The notes below the pieces were generated by a model. The model saw only the letters and a program-made list of their open reading frames with translations, was not told the DNA's origin and made no database searches. Shown here piece by piece: positions 42,060 to 50,058 of a stretch of DNA of 64,000 nt. The position numbers and the translations under genes are program-made. The stretch is from Moraxella bovoculi 237 (GTDB lineage Bacteria > Pseudomonadota > Gammaproteobacteria > Pseudomonadales > Moraxellaceae): assembly GCF_000696305.2 (NCBI RefSeq), contig NZ_AOMT01000005.1, forward strand, positions 248,001-312,000, written 5' to 3'. Every line of letters begins with the position of its first letter. The stretch's first letter is position 1.

Positions 42060-44150
42060 TTATGAATTTAGGGATTTGGAGAGTAAGCTTTTTTGGTTGC
42101 TATCCCATTGTCTGAGTGCGTGTAGGCGCCGCTTATGAATCTCTGATAAGATGATGTGCTTGCTTTGTTCTTGTTGTTTTTTGAAATGATATTGTAGAAC
42201 TTGGCTTAGTAGTTCATTGAAGAATAATGAAATATTCTGAGGTTCGTGCCCATCAATCTGCAAGAAGAACTCTCGCCAATGACTGACCAAGACGTCATGT
42301 AAGGCATGGTTTGGTAGGCTTGCCATGATAAAATGCGCTTGCTCATCGATGGTATGCCGATCGTTGGTCTGAATTAGTGGAGTGATTAAGCCATCTTTGC
42401 CGAGTTGGATTAGGCGAATGATGGTCTGAGTTAGTTCAAATAGCGCAGCATCACCGATCGACTGCCAAGTTGGCAATGCAGGCAGATGCAAATTATGTGC
42501 TTCAAGTTTATCTACGAAATCCACATGTACATCCACCACGCCCGAATCGGTCAAAATATCGCCCAATAAATCATGCTCCAATAAATGCGGTGCGTACAGA
42601 AAGCACAAGTACAATAAAATATTGCGATTGACACTTGCTTCGTAATTGGCCTTATCGATGATATAACGCTGACCACGCTCATCTTTTGCGCCCAGACGGC
42701 GATAGATGTCGTTATTTAGCCACCATTTAAAACTAGAGCCTTTGGGGAATTTTGCGGTGAGCTCTTTTAGGTTTGCCATGGCTGCCGCCTTGTTCTCAGG
42801 CAGGTGAACATCATAGCGTGAGCTTAACACGTCAAACACGTATTCTGATGTACTGAGCGCACCTTCAATTTGCGCTCGCATCGCATCTGTGCCATGCGCT
42901 TTGATATAAGTATCAGGGTCATGGTTGTTGGGTAGGGTTAGAAATTTTAGCTGTTTGCCATCGGGCAGTACGGGGGCAGCGACTTCCAGAGTTCGCCAAG
43001 CGGCACGCTGTCCTGCGCCATCGCCATCGAAGCACAGTGTGAGCGTGTCATTGTATTTTAGCAGATTGGCGATTTGTCCTTCATTCGCAGCAGTACCCAT
43101 CGGTGCGACCGCGCCGTAGATGCCCGCTTGATACAGCGCGATGACATCCATGTAGCCTTCTACCATCAGATAGTCATTGGCACGCGCCTGCCGCGATTCA
43201 TACAGGCCGTACAGGATATGCTGCTTGGCGAATACGGGGGATTCTGACGAATTGATGTATTTTGGCATCTCATCGCCAAGTGCGCGACCGGCAAAACCAA
43301 CCACGCGGCCTTGCTTGTCCTTGATAGGGAAAATGACGCGATCACGCAACAGATCAAAGTCGCGACCCTTCTGAGAAGTGCGCACCAAGCCTAGTAGCTT
43401 TAGCCCCTCGATGTCCTGCGGGAAAGCCTCTTCAAGATGTTGCCAACCTGGTGGCGCATAACCCAATTCAAAAGTATCAATCGTCTGTGTGCTAAGACCG
43501 CGCAAACTAAAATATGCCAGTGCTGACTGGCTGTTCTTTAGATGGTATTTATAAAATTCACAAATATGACGTAGCAATGTATATAGATCGCCTTGCTCAT
43601 TGGTAACTTCAGGTTGTGGCGATGGGTAATCCTCATAATGATCGCCATACACATCATCATAAAACACATCTTCGCGTACGATTGCAGATTGTTTTGGGTG
43701 CTGCTGATTAAAATCAACAGTGTTGGTGTCAGACTTGATGTTTTGAGAGGGTGCAGACTGTGCTGCTTGCTTTGCCTTTGGGGTGTTTGGTTTTGTGGTG
43801 TTGGGTTTTTGAATGTTGGTTTTTTTGTATTTGATGGATTTTTCAAAGGCATCGTCTTTGGGCAGCTCAATGCCTGTTTGCTCAGACAGGGCTTTTAACG
43901 CCTCGCCAAAACTCATCCGTTCTAACTCTCTTAGAAAGGTAATCGCATTGCCTTTTGAACCACAGCCAAAACAGTGATAAACATTCTTCTCAGGATCGAC
44001 ATAAAAAGAGGGGGTTTTTTCACCATGAAACGGACAGCATCCCTTAAATTCGCGACCAGCAGGCTTTAGTATCGTGTGGCGACGAATCATGCCGACCAGA
44101 TCGGCTTGACTGTTTAGCTGTTCAATAATGGATTCAGGAACACGAGGCAT
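42060..44150 (-). CDS. dnaG: DNA primase
   Basis: Makes RNA primers at the replication fork. The 696-residue protein has the CHC2 zinc finger (Cys39, His42, Cys60, Cys63), a low-complexity linker (about 105-185) longer than in E. coli (581 aa total), the RNA polymerase domain with RDRVIFPIKDKQGRVVGFAGR, a TOPRIM core (LMVEGYMDVIALYQAGI and LCFDGDGAGQRAAWR), and a C-terminal DnaB-binding domain. It is not in the classic rpsU-dnaG-rpoD operon here; its upstream neighbour on the same strand is bamD. Confidence 0.97.
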   Translation of the reverse strand: MPRVPESIIEQLNSQADLVGMIRRHTILKPAGREFKGCCPFHGEKTPSFYVDPEKNVYHCFGCGSKGNAITFLRELERMSFGEALKALSEQTGIELPKDDAFEKSIKYKKTNIQKPNTTKPNTPKAKQAAQSAPSQNIKSDTNTVDFNQQHPKQSAIVREDVFYDDVYGDHYEDYPSPQPEVTNEQGDLYTLLRHICEFYKYHLKNSQSALAYFSLRGLSTQTIDTFELGYAPPGWQHLEEAFPQDIEGLKLLGLVRTSQKGRDFDLLRDRVIFPIKDKQGRVVGFAGRALGDEMPKYINSSESPVFAKQHILYGLYESRQARANDYLMVEGYMDVIALYQAGIYGAVAPMGTAANEGQIANLLKYNDTLTLCFDGDGAGQRAAWRTLEVAAPVLPDGKQLKFLTLPNNHDPDTYIKAHGTDAMRAQIEGALSTSEYVFDVLSSRYDVHLPENKAAAMANLKELTAKFPKGSSFKWWLNNDIYRRLGAKDERGQRYIIDKANYEASVNRNILLYLCFLYAPHLLEHDLLGDILTDSGVVDVHVDFVDKLEAHNLHLPALPTWQSIGDAALFELTQTIIRLIQLGKDGLITPLIQTNDRHTIDEQAHFIMASLPNHALHDVLVSHWREFFLQIDGHEPQNISLFFNELLSQVLQYHFKKQQEQSKHIILSEIHKRRLHALRQWDSNQKSLLSKSLNS

Positions 44151-44178
44151 GATTGGCTACTAATAAAAAGACGATAAT

Positions 44179-44206
44179 CCCACAAATGTTTAATTTATGG
44201 GATTTT
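44179..44206. other. Inverted repeat between bamD and dnaG
   Basis: ATCCCACAAAT and ATTTATGGGAT pair over 11 bases with one mismatch. No T run. It lies just upstream of dnaG on the minus strand and could be a processing site or a weak bamD terminator. Confidence 0.35.
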
Positions 44207-44247
44207 GGGTTAGATTGCAAGAAGTATTTGTCTATCTATGACAAATA

Positions 44248-44358
44248 TTAACGTGGCACCTCATTGGCTTGACCCGCTTCAGCTTCTTGAGCTGGTAGAC
44301 CCAACCCGATGCGTGGACGATGCGTCTTTTGGGTTAGAGTTACTTCTTCTTGCTGCTA
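44248..44358 (-). other. In-frame extension of bamD beyond TAG
   Basis: After the bamD TAG the frame continues with QQEEVTLTQKTHRPRIGLG and on to AGQANEVPR before TAA. It has a charged, Gln/Glu/Pro-rich composition like the rest of the BamD tail and contains no other stop. A hairpin (TATTTGTC/GACAAATA, about 44225-44249) lies right at the TAA, as expected for a gene end. Either the TAG is a recent mutation from CAG/AAG or similar, or some readthrough occurs. Confidence 0.5.
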
Positions 44359-45324
44359 CTGAGTGGCGACAGGCAGTGATAGGTTTCGACCTTGGCGGAT
44401 GATCTGTTCGCGCGTTTTGCCTGCATAGTTGCTAGAAGCTGGCTCAAACTTATCCTTAGTACGACCGAACTTACCAAAGCTTAACGTCGATAATGTGCGC
44501 TTACCCCAAGATGTCGCGCCTTGGTTTGGTAGGCGAACTTCGCCGTTGTTGGCTAGATGTTGCGGGTAGTTGATTTGTAGTAGGGTTTTGTATTGATTGG
44601 CGGTATCGGTCATGCCTAGCTTATCATAGCTATACGCCAACACAGCAACTGCCTCAGGGGTAGCGGTTGATTGTGGGTAGTATTGGAATACCCATTTGGC
44701 GCGGTTGGCAGCAGCCAGATACGCTTCACGCTTAATGTACCAACGTGCTGCTGTCATCTCATGCTCAGCAAAGTCGTTATAAATCGCCGTCATGCGCTGC
44801 GCTGCATCTGGTGCGTATTGGCTGTTAGGGAAGTTATTAACCAATGTCTGAAAATCATTGAATGCCAGACGCAACCAAGAGGTATCACGCTGTGATTGAT
44901 CTAGCTTGAATAGGCGTGATGCCTTAGGTGAGCCGCCCATGTTGGTAACGCCTTGTACATACAGTACGTAATCAAGGTGGCGACTGGTTGGATACGCGCG
45001 GATAAATTCTGCGGTGCTTTGAGTGACCGCTTCAAAATCATTAGCTTGGTACTGAGCATAGATCAGATCAAGCAGAGCGTCTTGAGAATATTGACCTGTT
45101 GGGTAGAATGTTCGTACATTCGTTAATGCGGTGATCGCCTCGCGATAACGCTGTTTAGCAAGTGCATTTTGAGCATCGGTATAGTAGCCGCTTTCTGGTT
45201 TTTCAGCGGTGCTGATAACTTCTTCTTTTTTGCCAGTTATGCCTTTTAGGGTATTACAGCCAGTCAGGGCAACACTGCCTGCGATGACAGCCGTGATGAC
45301 TTTTAGTTGTAATGATGTCTTCAT
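44356..45324 (-). CDS. bamD: Outer membrane protein assembly factor BamD (C-terminus ends at an amber codon)
   Basis: Essential lipoprotein of the BAM complex that inserts beta-barrels into the outer membrane. The 322-residue protein has a lipobox LTGC (Cys23), then five TPR-like repeats: ESGYYTDAQNALAKQRYREAITALTNVRTFYPTGQYSQDALLDLIYAQYQ and similar blocks. The C-terminal part is basic and extended. It ends in TAG at 44356-44358, but the same frame stays open for 35 further codons to TAA at 44248-44250, and those codons look protein-like. The stated length is larger than the E. coli 245 because of the tail. Confidence 0.93.
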   Translation of the reverse strand: MKTSLQLKVITAVIAGSVALTGCNTLKGITGKKEEVISTAEKPESGYYTDAQNALAKQRYREAITALTNVRTFYPTGQYSQDALLDLIYAQYQANDFEAVTQSTAEFIRAYPTSRHLDYVLYVQGVTNMGGSPKASRLFKLDQSQRDTSWLRLAFNDFQTLVNNFPNSQYAPDAAQRMTAIYNDFAEHEMTAARWYIKREAYLAAANRAKWVFQYYPQSTATPEAVAVLAYSYDKLGMTDTANQYKTLLQINYPQHLANNGEVRLPNQGATSWGKRTLSTLSFGKFGRTKDKFEPASSNYAGKTREQIIRQGRNLSLPVATQ

Positions 45325-45520
45325 ATCGTCCTCGTATGATGCTTAATGCAAATGCAAACTTTTTAATAAAAATAAACGTTCGTTAGTTTACCACAATTTT
45401 AAACCAAAAAAAGACTTATTGTATTTTTTGATGATTATGACAAGAAAAAAAAGCACAAATGTGATAAAGTGATAAGCCATTTTATCTTCTTATTTATAAA
45501 GCAGTATCAAAAGTAACAAA

Positions 45521-46552
45521 ATGACAACGCACAGCACCGAACAAGACATAATGCTTGACAGTCACATTGATGGCGAATTTGATGAAGAATTAAACACCTC
45601 TGCCAAAAATACCGTAAATCTCACCCATCGGGTCACGGATGATGAAGTGGGTTTTCGCCTTGATAAATTAGCATCGATGGTGCTTGAGGATTTCTCTCGA
45701 GTGCAGCTACAGGGATTTATCGAAGATGGTACGCTTACGGTTAATGGCGCAGCCCAAAAACCAAAATATCGCGTGAAGTTAAACGATGAGATTCATCTGT
45801 GTGCTGTCATCGAGAATCATTCTGAAGATCTGCCGGAGAATATTGACATCAATATCATCTATGAGGATGATGACGTTGTGGTTATTAATAAGCCAGCGGG
45901 CATGGTGGTGCATCCAGGGGCAGGCAATCGGACAGGTACCTTGGTGAATGCACTGCTTTATCATTATCCTGATAGTGCACATCTACCACGTGCAGGATTG
46001 GTGCATCGCATCGATAAAGAGACAACTGGGCTCTTGGTCGTGGCACGCACTAAGGCAGCGCAGATGAATCTGATCGAACAACTAAAGGACAAAAGCGTGT
46101 ATCGCCATTATCAGTGTATCTGCCAAGGTGTGCCTAGCGATATCTTGAGGCATTCGGTGATTGATCTGCCCATCGCGCGCCATCCGACTCAGCGCACCAA
46201 GATGGCGGTGCGTGATGGCGGTAGAAATGCCGTAACTTACATCATGAAAGCCACTCCCATCCATGAACGTTATAGTCTGCTTGATGTGAGACTTGAGACA
46301 GGGCGTACGCATCAGATTCGTGTGCATTTGTCGCATTTGGGCTTTGCGCTGGTGGGAGATCCTGTGTATGGTGTGCCCATCAAGTCTGGCTTGGATAGGA
46401 TTCATCTAGAAGCCTTAAAATCTTTTAATCGTCAGGCTTTGCATGCTTATAAATTGGGTTTCATTCACCCAGTAACGAGCGAACAGATGGCATTTCATGC
46501 GCCATTGCCTGATGACATGCAGGCACTGATTGATGTGATTAGTGAGGATTAA
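45521..46552 (+). CDS. rluD: 23S rRNA pseudouridine synthase RluD
   Basis: Makes three pseudouridines in helix 69 of 23S rRNA. The 343-residue protein has an N-terminal S4 domain (GFRLDKLASMVLEDFSRVQLQGFIEDGTLTVNG), the catalytic motif LVHRIDKETTGLLVVAR with the active Asp, and the RluA-family end ETGRTHQIRVHLSHLGFALVGDPVYG. An acidic N-terminal leader of about 30 residues precedes the S4 domain. pgeF follows immediately, the same order as rluD-yfiH in E. coli; bamD is divergent upstream, as in E. coli. Confidence 0.97.
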   Translation: MTTHSTEQDIMLDSHIDGEFDEELNTSAKNTVNLTHRVTDDEVGFRLDKLASMVLEDFSRVQLQGFIEDGTLTVNGAAQKPKYRVKLNDEIHLCAVIENHSEDLPENIDINIIYEDDDVVVINKPAGMVVHPGAGNRTGTLVNALLYHYPDSAHLPRAGLVHRIDKETTGLLVVARTKAAQMNLIEQLKDKSVYRHYQCICQGVPSDILRHSVIDLPIARHPTQRTKMAVRDGGRNAVTYIMKATPIHERYSLLDVRLETGRTHQIRVHLSHLGFALVGDPVYGVPIKSGLDRIHLEALKSFNRQALHAYKLGFIHPVTSEQMAFHAPLPDDMQALIDVISED

Positions 46553-46553
46553 G

Positions 46554-47363
46554 ATGGGCGATAAATTAATGATTCTACATCGCACGCCGCGCGTATTAGT
46601 TGCTCAGACGACGGCGGGTGATTTTGATAAATTTGGATGTGACCTATATGGGCAATTCAATGTAGGATTGCATGTTGGCGATAGTCCTGCCAATGCCCTG
46701 CAAAACCGCGCGAAATTACTAAAAATGCTAAACGAGCTTGGTCAGGTGAATGCCATTCACTGGCTTGATCAGGTGCATAGTGACAACGTTGTGGATGTTG
46801 ATCAGTCATCATCTATGAATGCACATACGGCAGATGCGCTCATAACGAAGTGCAGAGGGCAAGCGCTTGCCATCATGACGGCCGACTGTGTGCCTGTGGC
46901 GATCTTTGATGATGCGAATGCTGATGCGAGTGTTGCATGTATCCATGCAGGTTGGCAGGGACTTACCAATGGCATCATTGCCAAGGCCTTATCAAAAATG
47001 CGTGCATCGAATACATCTGCCAGCCATCATGCGGTCATCGGTGCGCACATCAGTCAGTCTGCTTATGAGATCACCAGAGAGCTGGCTGATAAGATTGTCA
47101 ATTTGGTGTGTGCCAGTGATTTGGTGGGTATGGATGGCGATGAGCTGTATCAAGCCATCATTGCAGACAGTCAAGATAATGATAAATGCCTGATAAATCT
47201 AGATAAATTAACCAGATTACAACTAGAAAATCTCGGCGTGCAGGTCATGAATCAATCATCGCTGTGCACTTATACAGACCCAAGGTTTTATTCTTATCGT
47301 GCGCAAACACACGCCAACAAGAGCACAACTGGCCGTATGGTGGCTATCGTTGTCAAGTTATGA
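46554..47363 (+). CDS. pgeF: Polyphenol oxidase family protein PgeF/YfiH (laccase domain)
   Basis: YfiH-family protein (269 aa); in E. coli it edits peptidoglycan precursors by removing misincorporated L-Ser. I start it at ATG 46554, one base after the rluD stop, with GAGG at 46543. Motifs include NVGLHVGDSPANALQNRAKL, IHWLDQVHSDNVV, the metal-binding Cys/His region MTADCVPVAIF and CIHAGWQGLTNGII, and late STGRMVAIV. The order rluD-pgeF matches E. coli. Confidence 0.93.
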   Translation: MGDKLMILHRTPRVLVAQTTAGDFDKFGCDLYGQFNVGLHVGDSPANALQNRAKLLKMLNELGQVNAIHWLDQVHSDNVVDVDQSSSMNAHTADALITKCRGQALAIMTADCVPVAIFDDANADASVACIHAGWQGLTNGIIAKALSKMRASNTSASHHAVIGAHISQSAYEITRELADKIVNLVCASDLVGMDGDELYQAIIADSQDNDKCLINLDKLTRLQLENLGVQVMNQSSLCTYTDPRFYSYRAQTHANKSTTGRMVAIVVKL

Positions 47364-47464
47364 TTGGTGTATTGATATTGTAACAACAAAGCAATGCCAA
47401 TTCATACACCGATATTGACAATCCAAACATCGACACCCAAGAGCAATCGTTTGGCTCTATATGT

Positions 47465-47728
47465 CTAAAACCAACTTTCTAACAGATAGAACCCTTGTGA
47501 ATCCGCGAACTTCTTGGTGGCGGATTTGTTCTTTATGGGGGAGTTGGTTGGGGTGAGTATGATGGGGCTGTCTGTTTTGGTAGGTGTGTTGGCATTAAGC
47601 GCAGCCTTTTGGGCAGCGTTCGGTGTCAATGTGATGGGCAGAGGACTTCTGGCCACCTGAATGTGCTGGCAGCCCGATAGTGTCACAATGCCCATCAATG
47701 ATAAAGTTAAAATGCGCTTAGACATCAT
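47465..47728 (-). CDS. Small lipoprotein downstream of tolB
   Basis: An 87-residue lipoprotein starting at ATG 47728, which overlaps the tolB stop by four bases (ATGA). The signal peptide ends in LSGC. The mature part is short and Pro/Thr/Asn/Lys-rich, with no globular domain. It stands where the peptidoglycan-binding lipoprotein Pal is expected in a tol-pal operon, but lacks an OmpA-like domain. It ends in TAG. Function unknown. It may be an unrelated lipoprotein or the remnant of the N-terminal part of pal. Confidence 0.7.
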   Translation of the reverse strand: MMSKRILTLSLMGIVTLSGCQHIQVARSPLPITLTPNAAQKAALNANTPTKTDSPIILTPTNSPIKNKSATKKFADSQGFYLLESWF

Positions 47729-49005
47729 CGTGCTGACCATGTTGGATCTTTGATGATGCCTGTGGTAGGTAGGATGATTTCACGCCCTGTATTTAGCTGC
47801 TTGATGATGAGCTTGCTGTCGTTGCCTATATGAGTACTATAGACGATGCTTGTGCCATTAGGTGAGAAGCTTGCCATGCCTTCGGTGCCGATTTTTGCGA
47901 TGGTTTTTGGGTTGGTGCCGTTAACATTTGCAACGATCAGATTGCTGCCTTGAGTGTAGGCTAGGCGTGTGCCATCATGGCTGACTCTAGGGCTGCCGCC
48001 TGCAGTGATGCGAATTGGGGTGTTGTTATTTAGGCGGTAGATGCTTTGGCTGCGAGTGCCATTATCAGCGGTGAAGATGATTTGACCGTTAGGCAGATAC
48101 GATGGCGAATTCTCGGCACCGTCTAGCTGAGTGATGGTGCTGAGTCGATTGGCAAGCAAGTCAAGTCGATAAATATTCGGGTTGTTGTTATCATGGCTGC
48201 CTGAGAATAGCAGAGCGTTGCCATCTGCTGAAAAGGCTGGCGAGAGATTACTGCCCTTAAATGGCGTGACGAGTGTTTTTTGATCGCTGCTTAACTCTTG
48301 AATATAGATAAGCGGTAGTTCATCTTGGCGCAGTATGGTATAGGCAAGCTTAGTGCCATCTGGTGAGAATACGGGTGTTAATATGGATCCATTGACATTC
48401 TCGATGTTCTTAACGTTCTGCGTGGCGACATCCATGACTTTAAGCGTAGAGATTTTTTGATTGGCCTTGTCGGTCTCTTCGACATAAGCAATCTTACCAA
48501 CTAAGTCATTCGTCGTACCTGTGATGGCAGCATAGATCTTATTACTGATGGCTACCGCGGCGGCTTGTAGTTCTTGACTGCTGGTACCAAAGATGTGTGT
48601 TTGCCGCGCGCCGATGAGCTTAGGGGAGCTTAGATCGACAATATCAAAATTGGTTGCAGTCTTGTCGCCTAGGATGATATGGCTGCTACCGATAACCACA
48701 TATCGATATCCGGTGTTGCGCCACGCATGAATGTTATTGATGACATCTTCGGCGTTCTGCGGGTGGTTGGGTAGGTTGTTGTCGCTGCTTTTTAATTTGG
48801 TGTTATTAAGATGTGTTAATGTCAAGTCGCTTAGGGTTTGATTGCCCAGAAATGGCACGATTGCCACTTGGTTTGGGTTTGTGTTGCCTGCCTTTGTGAC
48901 TTGTAGTACCAGATCTTCAGCATGTGCAGCTGGTGTGACTGACATGGCTAAGGCTACTGATAGGGATATCGAGCTTAGTGATCGTGAGATGAATTTTGTG
49001 TGCAT
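47725..49005 (-). CDS. tolB: Tol-Pal system protein TolB
   Basis: Periplasmic beta-propeller of the Tol-Pal machine that supports outer-membrane constriction at division. The 426-residue protein has a signal peptide (AHA-ED at about 28-31), the N-terminal alpha/beta domain (IPFLGNQTLSDL, RYVVIGSSHII), then WD40-like PD40 repeats with FSPDGTKLAYT, FSADGNALLFSGSHDNNNPNIYRLDL and FSPNGTSIVYSTH. It lies 11 bases after tolA and overlaps the small lipoprotein gene. Confidence 0.95.
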   Translation of the reverse strand: MHTKFISRSLSSISLSVALAMSVTPAAHAEDLVLQVTKAGNTNPNQVAIVPFLGNQTLSDLTLTHLNNTKLKSSDNNLPNHPQNAEDVINNIHAWRNTGYRYVVIGSSHIILGDKTATNFDIVDLSSPKLIGARQTHIFGTSSQELQAAAVAISNKIYAAITGTTNDLVGKIAYVEETDKANQKISTLKVMDVATQNVKNIENVNGSILTPVFSPDGTKLAYTILRQDELPLIYIQELSSDQKTLVTPFKGSNLSPAFSADGNALLFSGSHDNNNPNIYRLDLLANRLSTITQLDGAENSPSYLPNGQIIFTADNGTRSQSIYRLNNNTPIRITAGGSPRVSHDGTRLAYTQGSNLIVANVNGTNPKTIAKIGTEGMASFSPNGTSIVYSTHIGNDSKLIIKQLNTGREIILPTTGIIKDPTWSAR

Positions 49006-49016
49006 ATAATATCCTA

Positions 49017-49754
49017 TTATTGAGTGCTGTTGAATTCAATGGTCAGGGAATTTTTAAGTCCTGCCATCTCGCTAATTGGTGAGCTGTCATAGATGGCCGC
49101 CGTAGCACTCGAGGCAAGCTCCTGATCGCCATTGCCAACACGAACGCCCGTGACATTACCTGCATCATCAAGCTGCATCGTGACCATGAGTTTCTTACCG
49201 CCTGTGTCATTATATTTTTCCCATGCCATGATGATGCGCGCTGTGGCAGCACTTGCGGCTTGTTTTAGGTCGGCGCTGGGCGTGGTCTTCTGCGTAGTGC
49301 TTTCTTGGACAGTTGGTGTATCGATGGATGCCGATCCTTGTGTATCATAAGTCATTATGGCTTCATCAATGGGCGGATGCTCGATGTGTTCATACTCATA
49401 TACAGGCGGATGACTTGGCTGCTGAATGTCTCGGATGGGTTGCCATTTCGGCTTGCTGGGTGTGCTTGATCTGAATATCGGTTGAAATTCTGCTTGGTCG
49501 CCTACATTATGATGAATGGTTTTTTGAACTATTGTTCTACTTAACGAACGAATGCGCTTGGCATCTGCTTGGGATAGGGTTTGAGTCTCTAGAACATTGA
49601 CCTTAGGCGGATGGACAGGCTTTACCGATAGCATCGGCAAGATTGCAAGCAAATGCACCAATATCGTCACTAAGATGGCAATTAAAATGGTGGATTTTGT
49701 GATTCTTGCAGGCTGAATATTGACTGGCTGTTGATCGGAAGTAGCGCTACTCAT
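49017..49754 (-). CDS. tolA: TolA-like energy transducer (short)
   Basis: A 245-residue TolA/TonB-type protein: membrane anchor at about 22-45, a Pro/Gln/Thr-rich linker, and a C-terminal TonB/TolA domain (ATARIIMAWEKYNDTGGKKLMVTMQLDDAGNVTGVRVG, LASSATAAIYDSSPISEMAGLKN). That arrangement and its tolB neighbour suggest TolA. It is much shorter than E. coli TolA (421) and lacks the long Ala/Lys-rich helical domain. That kind of domain is instead found in the TonB protein at 19764. tolQ and tolR are not upstream; hrpA is divergent. Confidence 0.85.
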   Translation of the reverse strand: MSSATSDQQPVNIQPARITKSTILIAILVTILVHLLAILPMLSVKPVHPPKVNVLETQTLSQADAKRIRSLSRTIVQKTIHHNVGDQAEFQPIFRSSTPSKPKWQPIRDIQQPSHPPVYEYEHIEHPPIDEAIMTYDTQGSASIDTPTVQESTTQKTTPSADLKQAASAATARIIMAWEKYNDTGGKKLMVTMQLDDAGNVTGVRVGNGDQELASSATAAIYDSSPISEMAGLKNSLTIEFNSTQ

Positions 49755-50058
49755 GGGGCTTATAGATGGGCTAAAACTTGGATCATTTTATCATAGTTTT
49801 GGGTGCTTGCCTATTTGTGGATATTATCGACTGCATTCACTAAGAACAAAATTGCACCCTTGCCAAAAGTCCATTACAATATTACCAAATCTGATAAAGG
49901 TTGCCTGTCAATTGATTTGTATGTTGATATGGGCAGCTTTGAAATATTATAAATCGACATCTCGGTCAATGATAAATGAGCCAAACATCAATATTATATA
50001 ATCTAAACAGAAGCTAAATTTTTAACTTAAATACATCACCAAATAATATAGAACAACG
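49755..50058. other. Divergent region between tolA and hrpA
   Basis: 304 bases, AT-rich, with no convincing gene. It holds the tolA promoter on the minus strand and the hrpA promoter on the plus strand. I see no clear consensus promoter, repeat or RNA structure. Confidence 0.4.

Noticed and set aside
47420-47467. Open codons after the small lipoprotein TAG
   Set aside because: About 20 codons with no feature; expected by chance.
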